Source of the DNA: an uncultured Clostridia bacterium
Lineage (GTDB): Bacteria; Bacillota; Clostridia; Oscillospirales; Acutalibacteraceae
Length of the DNA stretch: 42,950 bases
Direction: 5' to 3'
NCBI GenBank assembly: GCA_946407065.1
Contig: CAMJMQ010000023.1
Span: 1 to 42,950 of the forward strand
Part shown: positions 8,497 to 17,500 of the stretch, piece by piece
Layout of the letters: every line of letters begins with the position of its first letter
Position numbering within the stretch: the first letter of the stretch is position 1
Program-made: the position numbers and the translations under genes
Notes under the pieces: generated by a model
Database searches by the model: none
Told to the model about the DNA's origin: nothing
The model's input: the letters and a program-made list of their open reading frames with translations, nothing else

Positions 8497-9723
8497 TTAC
8501 TCTGTCGGCTCCTTCGGCATCAACACCTTCGGCGTGGGGATGAACTTTGCCGCGGCGGCTGCCAACAGCATGGCGGGGATCAGTCGCAGGGGGAAGAGGA
8601 TCATCAACAGCATCACTGTCGCCAACGGCTTTTTCATCGTGTGGCCGACCAGCGTTGCCGTCACGACCGCGGTACACAGCACGACATCAGCGCCCAACAG
8701 CAGGCTCATGCCGCAGCCGATGCTCACACCGCTGAAGATCACGGGGAAGAAGTGTCCGCCCTTGAGCCCCGTGTCGATGCACAGGTTCGTCAGCAACAGC
8801 TTGACCACGCCGATCACCAGCAGCAGGATCGCGCCGACGCCCTCGGGATCCTCCATCACCTCGTTGATCTGGTGCTCGCCCGAGAACATGGTCAGCGGCA
8901 GCAGGGTGCCGGTCGCGCCCAGCAGGAATCCGCCGACGGTGGCGCGTAATACAACGTGATGTTTCATTCTCGCACCCAGTCCGGCGGTCAGCTTTTTGAA
9001 GAGAAAATACAGATAGCCCGCCGCGATGCCGACGACGATCAATAGCGGAACAAACAGGTAGTTGCGCAACCAGAAGCGGTCGCCGTCGATCCTGTCGATC
9101 CCGGTACTGCCGCCCAGCACCTTGGTCAGCACCATGAAGGACGCAAAGGAGCTCAGGATCGCCGCGATATACAGCACCGTCTTGGATGTCTTGGGCAGGG
9201 TTGGCTCTCTGTCCGATTCGAGTGGTTCGACAAAGCCGAACATCGGCGAGCGGAAGATCGTGCCTAAGGTCGCGCTCAGTCCGATCGCGGTCAGCTCCGT
9301 GACCTCACCGCGAAAGCGCTTGAGCTTATCGCCGACCCAGGTGCACAGCCCCGCGATCACGCCCGAAAGCCCCGCCTCGGGACCGACAGAAGCGCCGATC
9401 AGCAGCGGGAACATCGCCGCGCCCAATGTCGAAAATATGTTGTGATACGGATAACGTCCCTTCTCTTTGACCTGTCCCATCACCGCGCGCAACTCCTCGG
9501 GACGGTCGCCGAATTTGCGCTGATACAGTCCGATCAGCAGACCGCCTACCGTGCACACGCACAGGGTGTAATATGGGAACTCGAGCTGTGAGGGGATGGT
9601 ATCCCAGATCAGCGTGATCCCCAGATTCATGACCCGCAAAAATCCCCAGATGATCGCGCCCACGATCGCGCCGAGAATGGCGGTGTACAGCAAAAACAGG
9701 ATGTTGTTTTTCAGATTCTTCAT
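8497..9723 (-). CDS. ClC-type voltage-gated chloride channel/antiporter
   Basis: A 408-aa integral membrane protein of the ClC family (chloride channel or H+/Cl- antiporter). Around ten hydrophobic helices are evident, from the first (NNILFLLYTAILGAIVGAII) onward. GASVGPEAGLSG corresponds to the GxSxGREGP helix-F motif, and its Glu aligns with the gating glutamate. KGGHFFPVIFSGVSIG corresponds to the GGIFAPxL motif of helix N. No C-terminal CBS domains are present. The start lies five bases after the stop of the upstream GH13 gene, with GGAG overlapping that stop, so it is the second gene of a two-gene operon. Whether it transports Cl- or F- cannot be decided; the motifs look more Cl- type. 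Confidence 0.88.
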   Translation of the reverse strand: MKNLKNNILFLLYTAILGAIVGAIIWGFLRVMNLGITLIWDTIPSQLEFPYYTLCVCTVGGLLIGLYQRKFGDRPEELRAVMGQVKEKGRYPYHNIFSTLGAAMFPLLIGASVGPEAGLSGVIAGLCTWVGDKLKRFRGEVTELTAIGLSATLGTIFRSPMFGFVEPLESDREPTLPKTSKTVLYIAAILSSFASFMVLTKVLGGSTGIDRIDGDRFWLRNYLFVPLLIVVGIAAGYLYFLFKKLTAGLGARMKHHVVLRATVGGFLLGATGTLLPLTMFSGEHQINEVMEDPEGVGAILLLVIGVVKLLLTNLCIDTGLKGGHFFPVIFSGVSIGCGMSLLLGADVVLCTAVVTATLVGHTMKKPLATVMLLMILFPLRLIPAMLLAAAAAKFIPTPKVLMPKEPTE

Positions 9724-9728
9724 ATTGA

Positions 9729-11210
9729 TTACTCCGCGTCGACCGTCAGGATGTAGAATTCATAAGGCTTGTAGCTCATCTTCGCAAAGTCGCTGTTCGA
9801 CATCGTCGTTTCCTTGGTGTCGAGCGTTTCGCCGTCATAATGAAGCACGCATTTTGCGTTATCTGTGCCCAAATCCACCGCCGCGTTACTCAGCGCCTTA
9901 TCATACAGATTCGCGACGTAGATCACGGTGTTGTTATCCTTTTTGCGTGAGAAGGAGAAAAGGTAATCCTCGTCCTTTGTCAGCACGTTGAAATCACGAT
10001 TGGTGGCGTTCAGCGCGGCATTCTCCGTCTTGATCTTCGACAGCGCCGCCATCAACGGCGCGTATTTCGGCTCGTCATCCCATTTGACCGTGTCCTTCTC
10101 AAAGAACTCGATCATGTGATCGTAGCCCTCTTCGTTTGCGGTGTAGATCATCGGCATACCGGGCGTGAGGAAGGAGAGCGCCAACAGCGGCTCATAGGTC
10201 TTGCCGTAATTGCCGACGATGGTGTCCTCATAGGAATTCTTGTCGTGGTTATCGAGGTAGTTCATCGGAAAGCTCCCCTCGACATAGAGATCGCTCGGCT
10301 TCATGCTCTGTTGTATCGTCGATACCGCTACGCCGCCCTTGACGGACTTCGACTGACCGTAGAGGTTGTCATTGTAGCAGGAGTCGAACGCGTATTGCGT
10401 CATCACATCATTGCCGCCTGCCTCCGCCAACATCAATATCTCGCTGTTAACGGATTTGAGTTTGTAGACGGCGGCATTCCAGAACGATACCGGCACGCCG
10501 GAGGCATGGTCGCATCGAAAGCCGTCAACGCCCATCTCCTCGACCCAGAACTGCATGCACTTGATCATCTCGGCGCGCATCTCAAAATTATCGTAATTGA
10601 GCTGTGCGGTATCCGTCCAGTCAAAGGGGGATTGGATCTCGCCCTTGTTATTGGTCTTGTACCAGTCCTTGTGCTCGGTGATCCACGCGTTATCCCAGCC
10701 TGTGTGGTTGGCGACCCAGTCCAGAATGACCTTGAAGCCCTTGTCGTGAGCCGCACTCATCAGGTGCTTGAAGTCCTCCATCGTGCCGAATTCGGGGTTG
10801 ACGCCCTTGTAATCGGTGACGGAATAGTAGGAGCCCAGCGTGCCCTTGCGCTTGGTCTCACTGATCGGATGGATCGGCATGAGCCACAGGGTGTTGATGC
10901 CTGTTTCCTTGAGTCGGTCGAGGTGCTTTTCAAACGCCGCGAAGGTGCCTTCCTCCGTATACTGGCGGATGTTGACCTCATACAGCACACAGGTTTCGAT
11001 CCATTCGGGTGTGGTGCGCTTGAGGATGGGATTATCGTTCTTGATGTCTGTCATCACGCCGTCGATCACCGAACCGTCCTTGACGTTGTCGGACAGGGTA
11101 TAGGCGTTCGCTTTTGGCTCTTCTTTCTTCTCGACCTTTTTGTCGGAGGAACACGCGGCAAGCGCTCCGATCATACAAACGGCGAGTAATAATGCTAAAA
11201 TCCTTTTCAT
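9729..11210 (-). CDS. GH13 alpha-amylase family lipoprotein
   Basis: A 493-aa extracellular glycoside hydrolase of the GH13 (alpha-amylase) family. The start at 11210 gives a lipoprotein signal, MKRILALLLAVCMIG then the lipobox LAAC; the longer frame adds ten residues before this. GH13 regions are visible: DWVANHTG (region I), GFRCDHA with the catalytic nucleophile Asp (region II), MLAEAGG with the acid/base Glu (region III), and YLDNHD with the stabilising Asp (region IV). It should hydrolyse alpha-glucans or malto-oligosaccharides at the outer face of the membrane. Specificity (amylase, neopullulanase, transglycosylase) is unresolved. The ClC channel follows at five bases. Confidence 0.92.
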   Translation of the reverse strand: MKRILALLLAVCMIGALAACSSDKKVEKKEEPKANAYTLSDNVKDGSVIDGVMTDIKNDNPILKRTTPEWIETCVLYEVNIRQYTEEGTFAAFEKHLDRLKETGINTLWLMPIHPISETKRKGTLGSYYSVTDYKGVNPEFGTMEDFKHLMSAAHDKGFKVILDWVANHTGWDNAWITEHKDWYKTNNKGEIQSPFDWTDTAQLNYDNFEMRAEMIKCMQFWVEEMGVDGFRCDHASGVPVSFWNAAVYKLKSVNSEILMLAEAGGNDVMTQYAFDSCYNDNLYGQSKSVKGGVAVSTIQQSMKPSDLYVEGSFPMNYLDNHDKNSYEDTIVGNYGKTYEPLLALSFLTPGMPMIYTANEEGYDHMIEFFEKDTVKWDDEPKYAPLMAALSKIKTENAALNATNRDFNVLTKDEDYLFSFSRKKDNNTVIYVANLYDKALSNAAVDLGTDNAKCVLHYDGETLDTKETTMSNSDFAKMSYKPYEFYILTVDAE

Positions 11211-11391
11211 CTTCAAGCTCCTTATATTGAATAAAATCACTACACCTACAATACCCTAACCGCGACCCGATGTCAATAAAAAAGCCACATCTGATTCACA
11301 GAAAATTTTAATTTTTTTCTAAATGATAATTATGCCGCAATACGATGTGATACAATGCAATCATGATAGAGAAAACGGAGTTGACTGAAAA

Positions 11392-12174
11392 ATGCCAATA
11401 CGATCAATTCCTCAAAAAATACAAATCATCACCCTATCGGTCATCATCGTCATCCTGCTGGTGCTGGGGGCTGTGCTGGGCGGTGTTTCCTCAGCGCAAA
11501 AGCAGGCTGCTCCTGCCGAGACCACGCCTACCGAAACGCCCATTGTCCCGCATCAGATACAGGGCGTCAAGGCGACCTTGCAGGATACCCTGATGGCGGG
11601 CTGTGAGACCCATGCCTGCACCAGTCTGCTCCAATCGCTGGGCTATGACATCAATGAGTTTCAGTTCGCCGACAAGTACCTCGACTGTCATTATGTGACC
11701 GAGGATCCCGAGACGGGCATCAAGCTCGGCCCCGATATGAACTCGGGCTTTGCGGGCACCGCCTACGCGGGCTACGGCATCTACGCCCCCGCGATGGCGA
11801 AGTGCATGAACCGCTATCTTGCCGACGTCAAGTCCGACAAAAAGGCGTATGTCCTCGAGGATTACACCCTCGACCGACTGTGCGACGAATACATCGTCAA
11901 CGATATCCCCGTGATGATCTGGGCGACCACCAACATGACCGAGCCCGAGGAGTGGGAGGCGTGGCGCGTCAACTACGTCGACGAGAACGCCAAGTACAAA
12001 GAGGGCGAGATCTTCAAATGGATGCTCCACGAGCACTGTCTGGTGCTTTGCGGCTATGACCAAAAGGACTACTATTTCTCGGATTCCGTCGTGGGCGACA
12101 TCTCCCATTTTGAGAGAGGGATCAGCGAGCACCGCTTTGAACAGCTCGGCAGACAGGCGATCGTGGTCAAGTAA
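11392..12174 (+). CDS. Membrane-anchored C39-like cysteine peptidase
   Basis: A 260-aa protein with one N-terminal membrane segment (IITLSVIIVILLVLGAVLGG, about residues 10-31), a short spacer (PAETTPTETP) and a papain-like C39_2 type domain. The catalytic Cys is in MAGCETHACTSLLQSLGY; the His is probably in HEHCLVLCGYD, followed by YYFSDSVVGD, as expected for C39_2 proteins. The active site would face outside. It stands alone, divergent from the GH13 gene, and is followed immediately by a family E repeat whose stem may act as terminator. The substrate is unknown; such proteins are usually predicted peptidases of the cell surface. Confidence 0.8.
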   Translation: MPIRSIPQKIQIITLSVIIVILLVLGAVLGGVSSAQKQAAPAETTPTETPIVPHQIQGVKATLQDTLMAGCETHACTSLLQSLGYDINEFQFADKYLDCHYVTEDPETGIKLGPDMNSGFAGTAYAGYGIYAPAMAKCMNRYLADVKSDKKAYVLEDYTLDRLCDEYIVNDIPVMIWATTNMTEPEEWEAWRVNYVDENAKYKEGEIFKWMLHEHCLVLCGYDQKDYYFSDSVVGDISHFERGISEHRFEQLGRQAIVVK

Positions 12175-12984
12175 ACTGAAGACTGAAAACTGAAAATTGA
12201 ATAATGAATAATGAATCATAAACAGCCCCGGTCATCCGATGATCGGGGCTGTTGCGTAGGGGAGGGGCTTGCTCCTCCCGTGACCTTGCCGTCAAATGTC
12301 ATCCACCGCGAAGCAAATCAACCCCATTGTAGGGTACGGCATTTATGACGTACCGAGTATGACGGGCCTACCATCGAAAGCGTGAGATAGGAAACAAACG
12401 CTTCTGCTTGCGGAGCAAACCCAACGCCCTACCGCGGGAGCAGCAAGCCGCTCCCCTATAAATCCTCTGCAACGTTTACTGTAGGGGAGGGGTGCTCCCC
12501 GTTGGGGAGACGTCACGAAGTGACAGAGGGGGAGGCGTCTCCGCCGAGGAACGCCCCTCCCGTGACCCTTCCACTGTATCTCATTTGTATGATAAACTGA
12601 AAAATGAAGACTGAAAAATGAATAGTGAATAATCAACAGCCCCGGTCATCCGATGATCAGGGCTGTTGTGTAGGGGAGGGGCTTGCTCCTCCCGTGACCT
12701 TGCCGTCAAATGTCACCCACCGCGAAGCAAATCAACCCCTTTGTAGGGTACGGCATTTATGACGTACCGAAACATTTCCGTACCATGTCACAAAACGCGA
12801 AGCAAATGCCTGTTCCTCAACCTTATAAATTGATCACCGCGTCCCATCCGATTGCATAAATCTATGCAACTTTTTGCATGATCTCGTCATAGGTGGAGAG
12901 GGATAGACAGAAAGGGCTGAATATATGAACAACATAGGTGAGATCCAATGATCGGGCACCGTTATGCCCGAGGGGCGGTGCGGG
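12175..12984. repeat. Repeat cluster upstream of the holin pair
   Basis: Contains family E (12175-12253) with the stem AACAGCCCCG...CGGGGCTGTT directly after the peptidase stop, a GTAGGGGAGGGG palindrome, family A (about 12330-12357), a second arm (CCGCGGGAGCAGCAAGCCGCTCCCCTA), family B (12480-12562), a second family E (12596-12670), another GTAGGGGAGGGG palindrome and family A (about 12742-12769). The last ~180 bases (12800-12984) are not repetitive and should hold the promoter for the next gene, but I see no strong hexamers. Confidence 0.7.
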
Positions 12985-13284
12985 ATGCAGATCGACATCA
13001 TCAAAACCGCTGAGCTGATCGGCGCCGTATCGGTGATCCTCGGCGTCATCCTCGGCGGCTTTAAGCTGTACAGTAAGCTGCTCGACCGTATCGATACGCT
13101 TGAGCGGCAGCTGCACGCGCAGCAAAGGGAGCTCGACAAGGTGAAGAAGGAGGATACTCTTGTCATCTACGCCCTGCGTGCCTGCCTGGACGGTCTGCAC
13201 CAAAAGGGCTGTAACGGCAGGGTGACCGAGGCGATCTCCCGACTCGACAAGCATATCAATAAGGCCGCCCACGATCAGGATTGA
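12985..13284 (+). CDS. Phage-type XhlA-like membrane/coiled-coil protein
   Basis: A 99-aa protein with an N-terminal hydrophobic helix (TAELIGAVSVILGVILGGF, about residues 7-25) followed by a coiled coil (KLLDRIDTLERQLHAQQRELDKVKKED) and a basic C-terminus. This layout resembles hemolysin/holin-accessory XhlA-like proteins of phage lysis cassettes. I chose the internal ATG at 12985, preceded by AGGGGCGGTGCGGG, over the ATG at 12964. It is followed 21 bases later by a holin-like gene. No tail, terminase or endolysin genes surround it, so this is a lone cassette. Confidence 0.65.
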   Translation: MQIDIIKTAELIGAVSVILGVILGGFKLYSKLLDRIDTLERQLHAQQRELDKVKKEDTLVIYALRACLDGLHQKGCNGRVTEAISRLDKHINKAAHDQD

Positions 13285-13305
13285 GCGGCAGAAAGGAATG
13301 ATGAT

Positions 13306-13515
13306 ATGAACGGTGTATTTACCAAGGAATGGTGGATCGCGGCAGGCGTCCGCGCGTTAAAGACTTTTGCCGAGGGCGCGCTCGCGGTCATCGGCACCCA
13401 GGCGGCGTTCATCCACGAGGTAAACTGGCTGATGGTGCTCTCCGGCGGTGCGTTGGCGGCGGTCGTCAGCTTTCTCCTCGCGCTCAAGGGCTTACCCGAG
13501 GTAACGGGGAACTGA
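13306..13515 (+). CDS. Holin-like protein (r1t type)
   Basis: A 69-aa protein with two hydrophobic helices (GALAVIGTQAAFIHEV and LMVLSGGALAAVVSFLLALKG). The N-terminus FTKEWWIAAGVRALKTFAEGA is typical of the r1t-type phage holin family. The AAAGGAATGATGAT ribosome site supports the ATG at 13306. It is encoded directly after the XhlA-like gene and before a family E repeat whose 13-bp perfect stem (13551-13581) could end the transcript. No endolysin lies nearby; it may be a domesticated holin or a prophage relic. Confidence 0.75.
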   Translation: MNGVFTKEWWIAAGVRALKTFAEGALAVIGTQAAFIHEVNWLMVLSGGALAAVVSFLLALKGLPEVTGN

Positions 13516-13582
13516 AAATTGAAGACTGAAAACTGAAGAATGAATAATAAACAGCCCCGATCACTCGATGATCGGGGCTGTT
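13513..13582 (+). repeat. Family E repeat with perfect stem
   Basis: A-rich leader (AACTGAAAATTGAAGACTG...AATGAATAATAA), then ACAGCCCCGATCA / TGATCGGGGCTGT (13551-13581). It begins on the holin stop codon. Comparable copies follow the C39 gene (12175-12253) and stand at 7271-7350, 12596-12670 and 28246-28322. A leader-only copy (13979-14012) abuts the tRNA terminator. There is no U-run after the stem, so terminator function is uncertain. Confidence 0.7.
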
Positions 13583-14018
13583 GCGTAGGGCGGGGGTTCA
13601 CTCCCGCCGCAACGTCTGTGAAAATAACATTAATATGCGAAGCATATCAACCTGTGCGTAGGGTACGGCGCTCGCGACGTACCGCACGTTTGGTTGCAAT
13701 GACGTGCAACTGCGAAGCAGATGAATTCTTTGTAGGGGATGACGCTTTGAGGAGTTGTCCAAATCTATGATTTGGCTAACAACTCCCATGCAACAGCGCT
13801 CCATCGTCGTCGCGCGCTTTACTCGGTAGGCATATCCGGTTGGTATGCCTTGACCTCGCATTGCGGCTCCTCCTCTCCCCATAACTCGGGGAGTTATGGG
13901 GACCCTGTGTTCGCGATTGGTTAAGCGCCACTGTGCGACATCCCGAAGCCTTTTCGTGATATCTCATTTATGTGATGAACTGAAAACTGAAGACTGAAAA
14001 CTGAAGACTGAATAATAC
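13583..14018. repeat. Repeat cluster between the holin gene and the tRNA
   Basis: No gene is seen. A GTAGGGCGGGGG...CCCGCC palindrome, a family A copy (about 13660-13684) and a GTAGGGGATGACGCTT arm interrupted by a long family D element (13749-13932) precede a leader-only family E copy (13979-14012). Confidence 0.7.
13749..13932 (+). mobile_element. Family D element, long form (184 bp)
   Basis: Almost identical to 7945-8128 but sitting in a different host repeat (GATGACGCTT|GCGACATCCC rather than GGGGAGGGGCTT|GCTCCTCCCG). The local junction sequence CTT...GTGC is the same in both, pointing to a preferred insertion site within GCTTGC. Confidence 0.7.
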
Positions 14019-14052
14019 AAAAAGACCTGCCACATTTGTGACAGGTCTTTTT
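14019..14052. terminator. tRNA-Val terminator
   Basis: An 11-bp perfect stem AAAAAGACCTG/CAGGTCTTTTT, two bases beyond the CCA end of the tRNA on the minus strand. Its A/T arms give a U-run in either direction. Confidence 0.85.
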
Positions 14053-14054
14053 GA

Positions 14055-14131
14055 TGGTGGAGACTGCTGGACTTGAACCAGTGACCTCCTGCGTGTGAAG
14101 CAGGCGCTCTCACCAGCTGAGCTAAGCCTCC
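14055..14131 (-). tRNA. tRNA-Val (anticodon CAC)
   Basis: On the minus strand a complete cloverleaf: acceptor GGAGGCT/AGTCTCC, D-arm GCTCAGCTGGTGAGAGC, anticodon stem CCTGC/GCAGG with loop TTCACAC (anticodon CAC, reading GUG), T-arm CTGGTTCAAGTCCAG and an encoded CCA end. 77 nt including CCA. A strong promoter and a terminator flank it, so it is a single-gene transcript. Confidence 0.95.
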
Positions 14132-14203
14132 GTATTCATTCGATTGTCATTACGAGGCACATTTGTGTGCCGCGGTAATCTCAACCGACTTCAACTGCCT
14201 CTT

Positions 14204-14232
14204 ATTGTACTCCAATGTTTTTGCGATGTCAA
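14204..14232 (-). promoter_or_regulatory. tRNA-Val promoter
   Basis: On the minus strand TTGACA (14227-14232), a 17-base spacer and TACAAT (14204-14209). A family F repeat (14147-14188) lies between this promoter and the tRNA 5' end and would be transcribed as its leader. Confidence 0.75.
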
Positions 14233-14562
14233 GTCTTGCGGGGATTCTTTTATCGCTCCCTTCATCCTGACCGCGGAAAAGCCGACGATCAACAGGGGAT
14301 ATAGGGTTAGGATGGAAGCCGAAGCTGTGCTGACGATCAACGGTTCGGCTTTTGTACCCGCGGCAGACGCCGAGGAATGATTGATACTTAGTATGAATAA
14401 AGGATCGCCGTGAGATATCGCAAATCACCCATAAAATGAGCCTTGGAGAAAGCGCAACCTTCTCCAAGGCTCTGTTGATTTGTATCACTTTCCATCAGCT
14501 TTACTGATCGGAAGTCGGACTGCCTCAGTGCGACAGCCCCATATGGGTTTGTCCGCTGTCGA
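14233..14562. other. Intergenic region with operon terminator
   Basis: No convincing gene is present (a 78-aa plus-strand frame lacks a ribosome site). At 14439-14471 a 12-bp perfect stem AGCCTTGGAGAA/TTCTCCAAGGCT is followed on the minus strand by CATTTTATG, a likely terminator for the permease operon ending at 14563. The remaining DNA shows no recognisable element. Confidence 0.6.
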
Positions 14563-17500
14563 TTATGTCGCGTCGGTCAGCTTAAGATCCTTTACCTTTC
14601 TCGTACCGAAGGCGGTGATTGCGGCAGAGAACGCCGCCGTTATCACAGCGCTGATCAGCCATCCCAACCAATACGGATCTCTGACAAACTGGGCATGCGG
14701 CATTTCGATAAACCTGATGACGATATAGCCCATCAAAGCGCCTACGCCGATACCGAGCAGGATACCGATCGTCGTGGTGATGATCGTTTCGGTGTTCAGA
14801 TAGCGTTTGACCTCCTTGACAGTGAAGCCGTTGATACGCATGATCGTCAGCTCGCGCGTCTTCTGGTTGACGTACATCTTCGTGATGTTGAGGAGGATGA
14901 AATACGCCATCAGACCCGCTATCACCAGCAGCAGGATCGCGACCCTGTTGAATACGTTGGTCACAAGCTCCAGCTTGCCCTTTTCATCAGCGGCGGGAGT
15001 AAGGCTCTCATAGCCCTTGACCTGATCGAGCTTTTCGACCAGCTTCTCCTTATCGGCGCCGTTCAAATACAGGAAATAGGTGTTCATCTCGGGCTTTTCG
15101 CCAAAGTATTGTTCGTAGGACGCTTCATTCATGATCATGTTGCGACCCATATAGTTGTTGAACACGCCCGCTACTCTTACCTCGTTCGGCGCCATGGTGC
15201 CGTCGTAGATGATGATATTGTCGCCCTCGTTCTTACCCGAGGTCTCAGTGGTTCTGCACTGGATGAACACGCCGTCCGCGTCGGTCGGGAGCTCCGTGTC
15301 CTTCTTCCATGTCTTAAAGTTGTAGAAATCGGAGAGCGCTTCCATATCGCCGCAGATCAGGTCGGTGTACTCTACGTCGCTGCCCGCTTTGAACGCGCGC
15401 AAGCCTGATTGTGCCTTGACATATGTTACGCCGGCGTCATCCAGGATCGCTTCGATCTCTTTGTCGGCATTGTCGGATGTGCCGGGGTTGAAGGTCAGCC
15501 TCTCGTCATATTTCACGATCTCGCCGTACTGCTTGTCGGCGACGCTGCCGACACTGCCGCGCAGGGTGAAGCCGATCACCAACAGCGCACAGCATCCCGC
15601 GACGCTGACGGTCGTGACGATGACACGCGCCAGATCAGAGCGCATATTGCGGAGGATCAGCCTTGAATACAGGCTGGAGCCGCTCTTGGAGCTTTTGGAG
15701 CTCTTCCACGCCTTGGGCTGTTTTTCTCTCATCAGATCCATCGCGGTGGATCGCATCAGGCTCAGGCAGGAGATCGTGACCGCCACGATAGCAAGCACGA
15801 TCGCCAGACCGACCGCGATCACAGAGGTAGCCGCCAAAATGCCCGGCGGGATCGCTCCGATCACATACATATTGCTGTAGGATTTGAGCACCACGCCCTG
15901 GATCACAAAGTATCCGGCGACGATACCGATCAAAGCGCCGACGATGGTCGCGCTGATACCGAAGACAAGATACTTTCCTAAGATCTCGCTGTTATAGAAG
16001 CCGAGCGCCTTTGTCGCGCCGACCAGCTTTCTCTGCTCATCCACGATACGCTTGATCGTCGTATAGATGACGAGCGCCGCGATGACGACAAAGAACAGTG
16101 AGAAGGTGACGCTCAGGTTGGAGATACTCTTCGCCGAAAGCGAAAGATGCATATAGCCGCCGTTAGAGCCTACGTCAAAGACGAACCAGCTGCAATCCTT
16201 GAGCTCGGCGAGCGCCTTTTTTGCGTCCTCCAGCTTATCAACATTCTTCTGATATTCTTTTACGCCGTCGTTGTACTCTTCCTCTTTGTCGGCAAGAGTT
16301 GTTTTGCCCTCCTCGAGCGCCTTGACGCCGTCGTCATATTTTTGCTTGTTCGAGTTGTAGGTTGCGACGCCTTGATCATACTGCGCCTTGCCGCTGTTGT
16401 ATTCCGCAAGACCCGACTCATACTGCGAAAGACCCGCGTAATACTCTTCTGTACCGGCACGATACTGCGCCATACCGTTTTCGTACTGCGCTACGGCGCT
16501 GTCGTACTTTGCCTTACTGCTGTTGTACTGTGCCAGAGCGCTGTCATATTTTGCCTTGCCGGCGTCAAACTGCTGTTTGCCCTCGTTATACGCGGCCAAG
16601 CCCTCTTGATAGAGCTCTTCGGCTGCCGCCACGATCGCTTCATAAACCTCCAACTCATCGGGGGTGAGCTCAGCGATCTCTTCGGGGGAAAGGCTCTTCG
16701 CCTCTGCCAATGCCTGTTCAGCGGCGTCAAGCACTTCCTTTGCGTAGCTGAGCTCCTCTTCCGCGGCGTCGAGCTTTTCCTTGTTCGCGTCGAGCTCGGC
16801 TTTTGCCGCGTCGAGCTTTTGCTTGTTGGCGTCGAGCTCGGTCTTTGCGGCAGTCAGCTTTTGATCCGAGGTATACAGCTCATACTCCGCCGCGTCCAGC
16901 TTATCTCTGGAGCTGCTCAGTGTACCCTGAGCGCTGTCCAGCTTGGATTTGGAGCTATCCAGCGTTTGCTTACCGCTGTCGAGCTGGCTTTTCGCGTCCT
17001 TGAGCTTATCTTCGTTCTCGCTGATCTTGTCCTTGCCCTCGTCAAGCGCGGTTTTGCCGTCGTCCAGCTTTTCCTTCGCTTCGTCGAGCTTTTTCTGACC
17101 GTCATCGATCTCTTTCTGATATTTATCCTTGACCTCCGCGGTACGCAGCGCCGATCGCTCATCGGCGATCTCGTTCAGGCGTTCCTTCGCGGCGTCGGTT
17201 TTCTTTTTATACTCGTCGCTGAAACGGCTCATGCCCTCGGTGGATTTGAGGGCGACCTCGGCTCTCATGAAGCAGCCGTCAAGCTGTTCATCGTCAAAGG
17301 CCTCGGGCGTGACCAGAATGTAGCGGTTGCCGGGAGCGAAATCGGGCTTAGCGAGATGATCGGGATGCTGAACGATACCCGTGACGGTGTATTCCTTGCC
17401 CTTCATAAACTTGGGCGTGTCACCGCTGTCATCACCGGTGGTGACGGTATCTCCGATCTGATAGCCGAGCTTTTCCGCGATCGTCTGCTCGACCGCGCAT

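Noticed and set aside
12834..13272. Minus-strand frames opposite the XhlA-like gene
   Set aside because: No ribosome sites; the plus-strand pair has the expected hydrophobic and coiled-coil layout.
14144..14380. 78-aa plus-strand frame upstream of the permease terminator
   Set aside because: It starts inside a family F repeat and covers the tRNA promoter on the other strand, with no ribosome site.
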